A DNA stretch of 64,000 nt from Crocodylus rhombifer (lineage: Eukaryota; Chordata; Crocodylia; Crocodylidae). Positions within the stretch are counted from its first letter, which is position 1, and each line of letters starts with the position of its first letter. The DNA lies in contig JAVSML010001014.1 of NCBI GenBank assembly GCA_038503035.1, positions 22,261-86,260 on the forward strand. The letters are read 5' to 3'. The translations under genes were made by a program, and so were the position numbers. Shown here in pieces: positions 63,904 to 64,000 of the stretch. Under the pieces are notes generated by a model. That model made no database searches and was not told the origin of the DNA. It saw only the letters and a list, made by a program, of their open reading frames with translations.

Positions 63904-64000
63904 GTACGTAAAAGGCGCTTGTTCTGGAGGAGAAGAATTCATGTGTTGACAAAAGAGACTGGTACTGAGTAAGCATCTTTTCCACTTGATTTTATGGTGT

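Overview
This is a stretch of vertebrate nuclear genome, most likely crocodilian, with turtle as the weaker alternative. Four multi-exon genes with GT-AG introns are present. Nearly all identifiable long repeats are CR1 LINEs and hAT-type non-autonomous DNA transposons, plus one MIR-like SINE. The CR1 3' ends are of the type I associate with crocodilians. No bacterial or viral system is present.

The gene order is MILR1-like (+), POLG2 (-), DDX5 (-), CEP95 (+). From memory this matches the human 17q23-24 block MILR1-POLG2-DDX5-CEP95, including orientations. I rebuilt the exons by translation, splice sites and reading-frame phase. DDX5 is complete (13 exons, 605 codons plus stop, no frame break). 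CEP95 has 19 in-frame exons (757 codons) and runs off the right edge. POLG2 has seven recognisable exons; I cannot find the one expected between 18432 and 16260. The MILR1-like receptor shows three Ig exons, a transmembrane exon and four cytoplasmic exons, but its 5' end is outside the window or hidden.

Layout: 1-2920 is a CR1 copy with a deleted reverse transcriptase core, next to the tail of a second CR1. 3055-14150 is the Ig receptor, with a CR1 nested in a hAT-type element in one intron and a 1.45-kb hAT element in another. 14284-22762 is POLG2, converging tail to tail on the receptor and starting at NRF1-type sites. A microsatellite-rich tandem array lies in POLG2 intron 1. 22763-26060 is intergenic. 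26075-32963 is DDX5 with a TATA/CRE promoter. 32964-38846 is a repeat-filled interval. 38847 to the end is CEP95, whose introns carry further transposon copies.

The genes have no common pathway: inhibitory immune receptor, mitochondrial replication factor, RNA helicase and centrosomal protein. They are neighbours by conserved synteny. The most useful observations concern gene models (missing POLG2 exon, GC-AG intron in CEP95, extra Ig domain) and transposon history (nested insertion, 8-bp target duplications, tandem repeat array). I found no convincing undescribed system.
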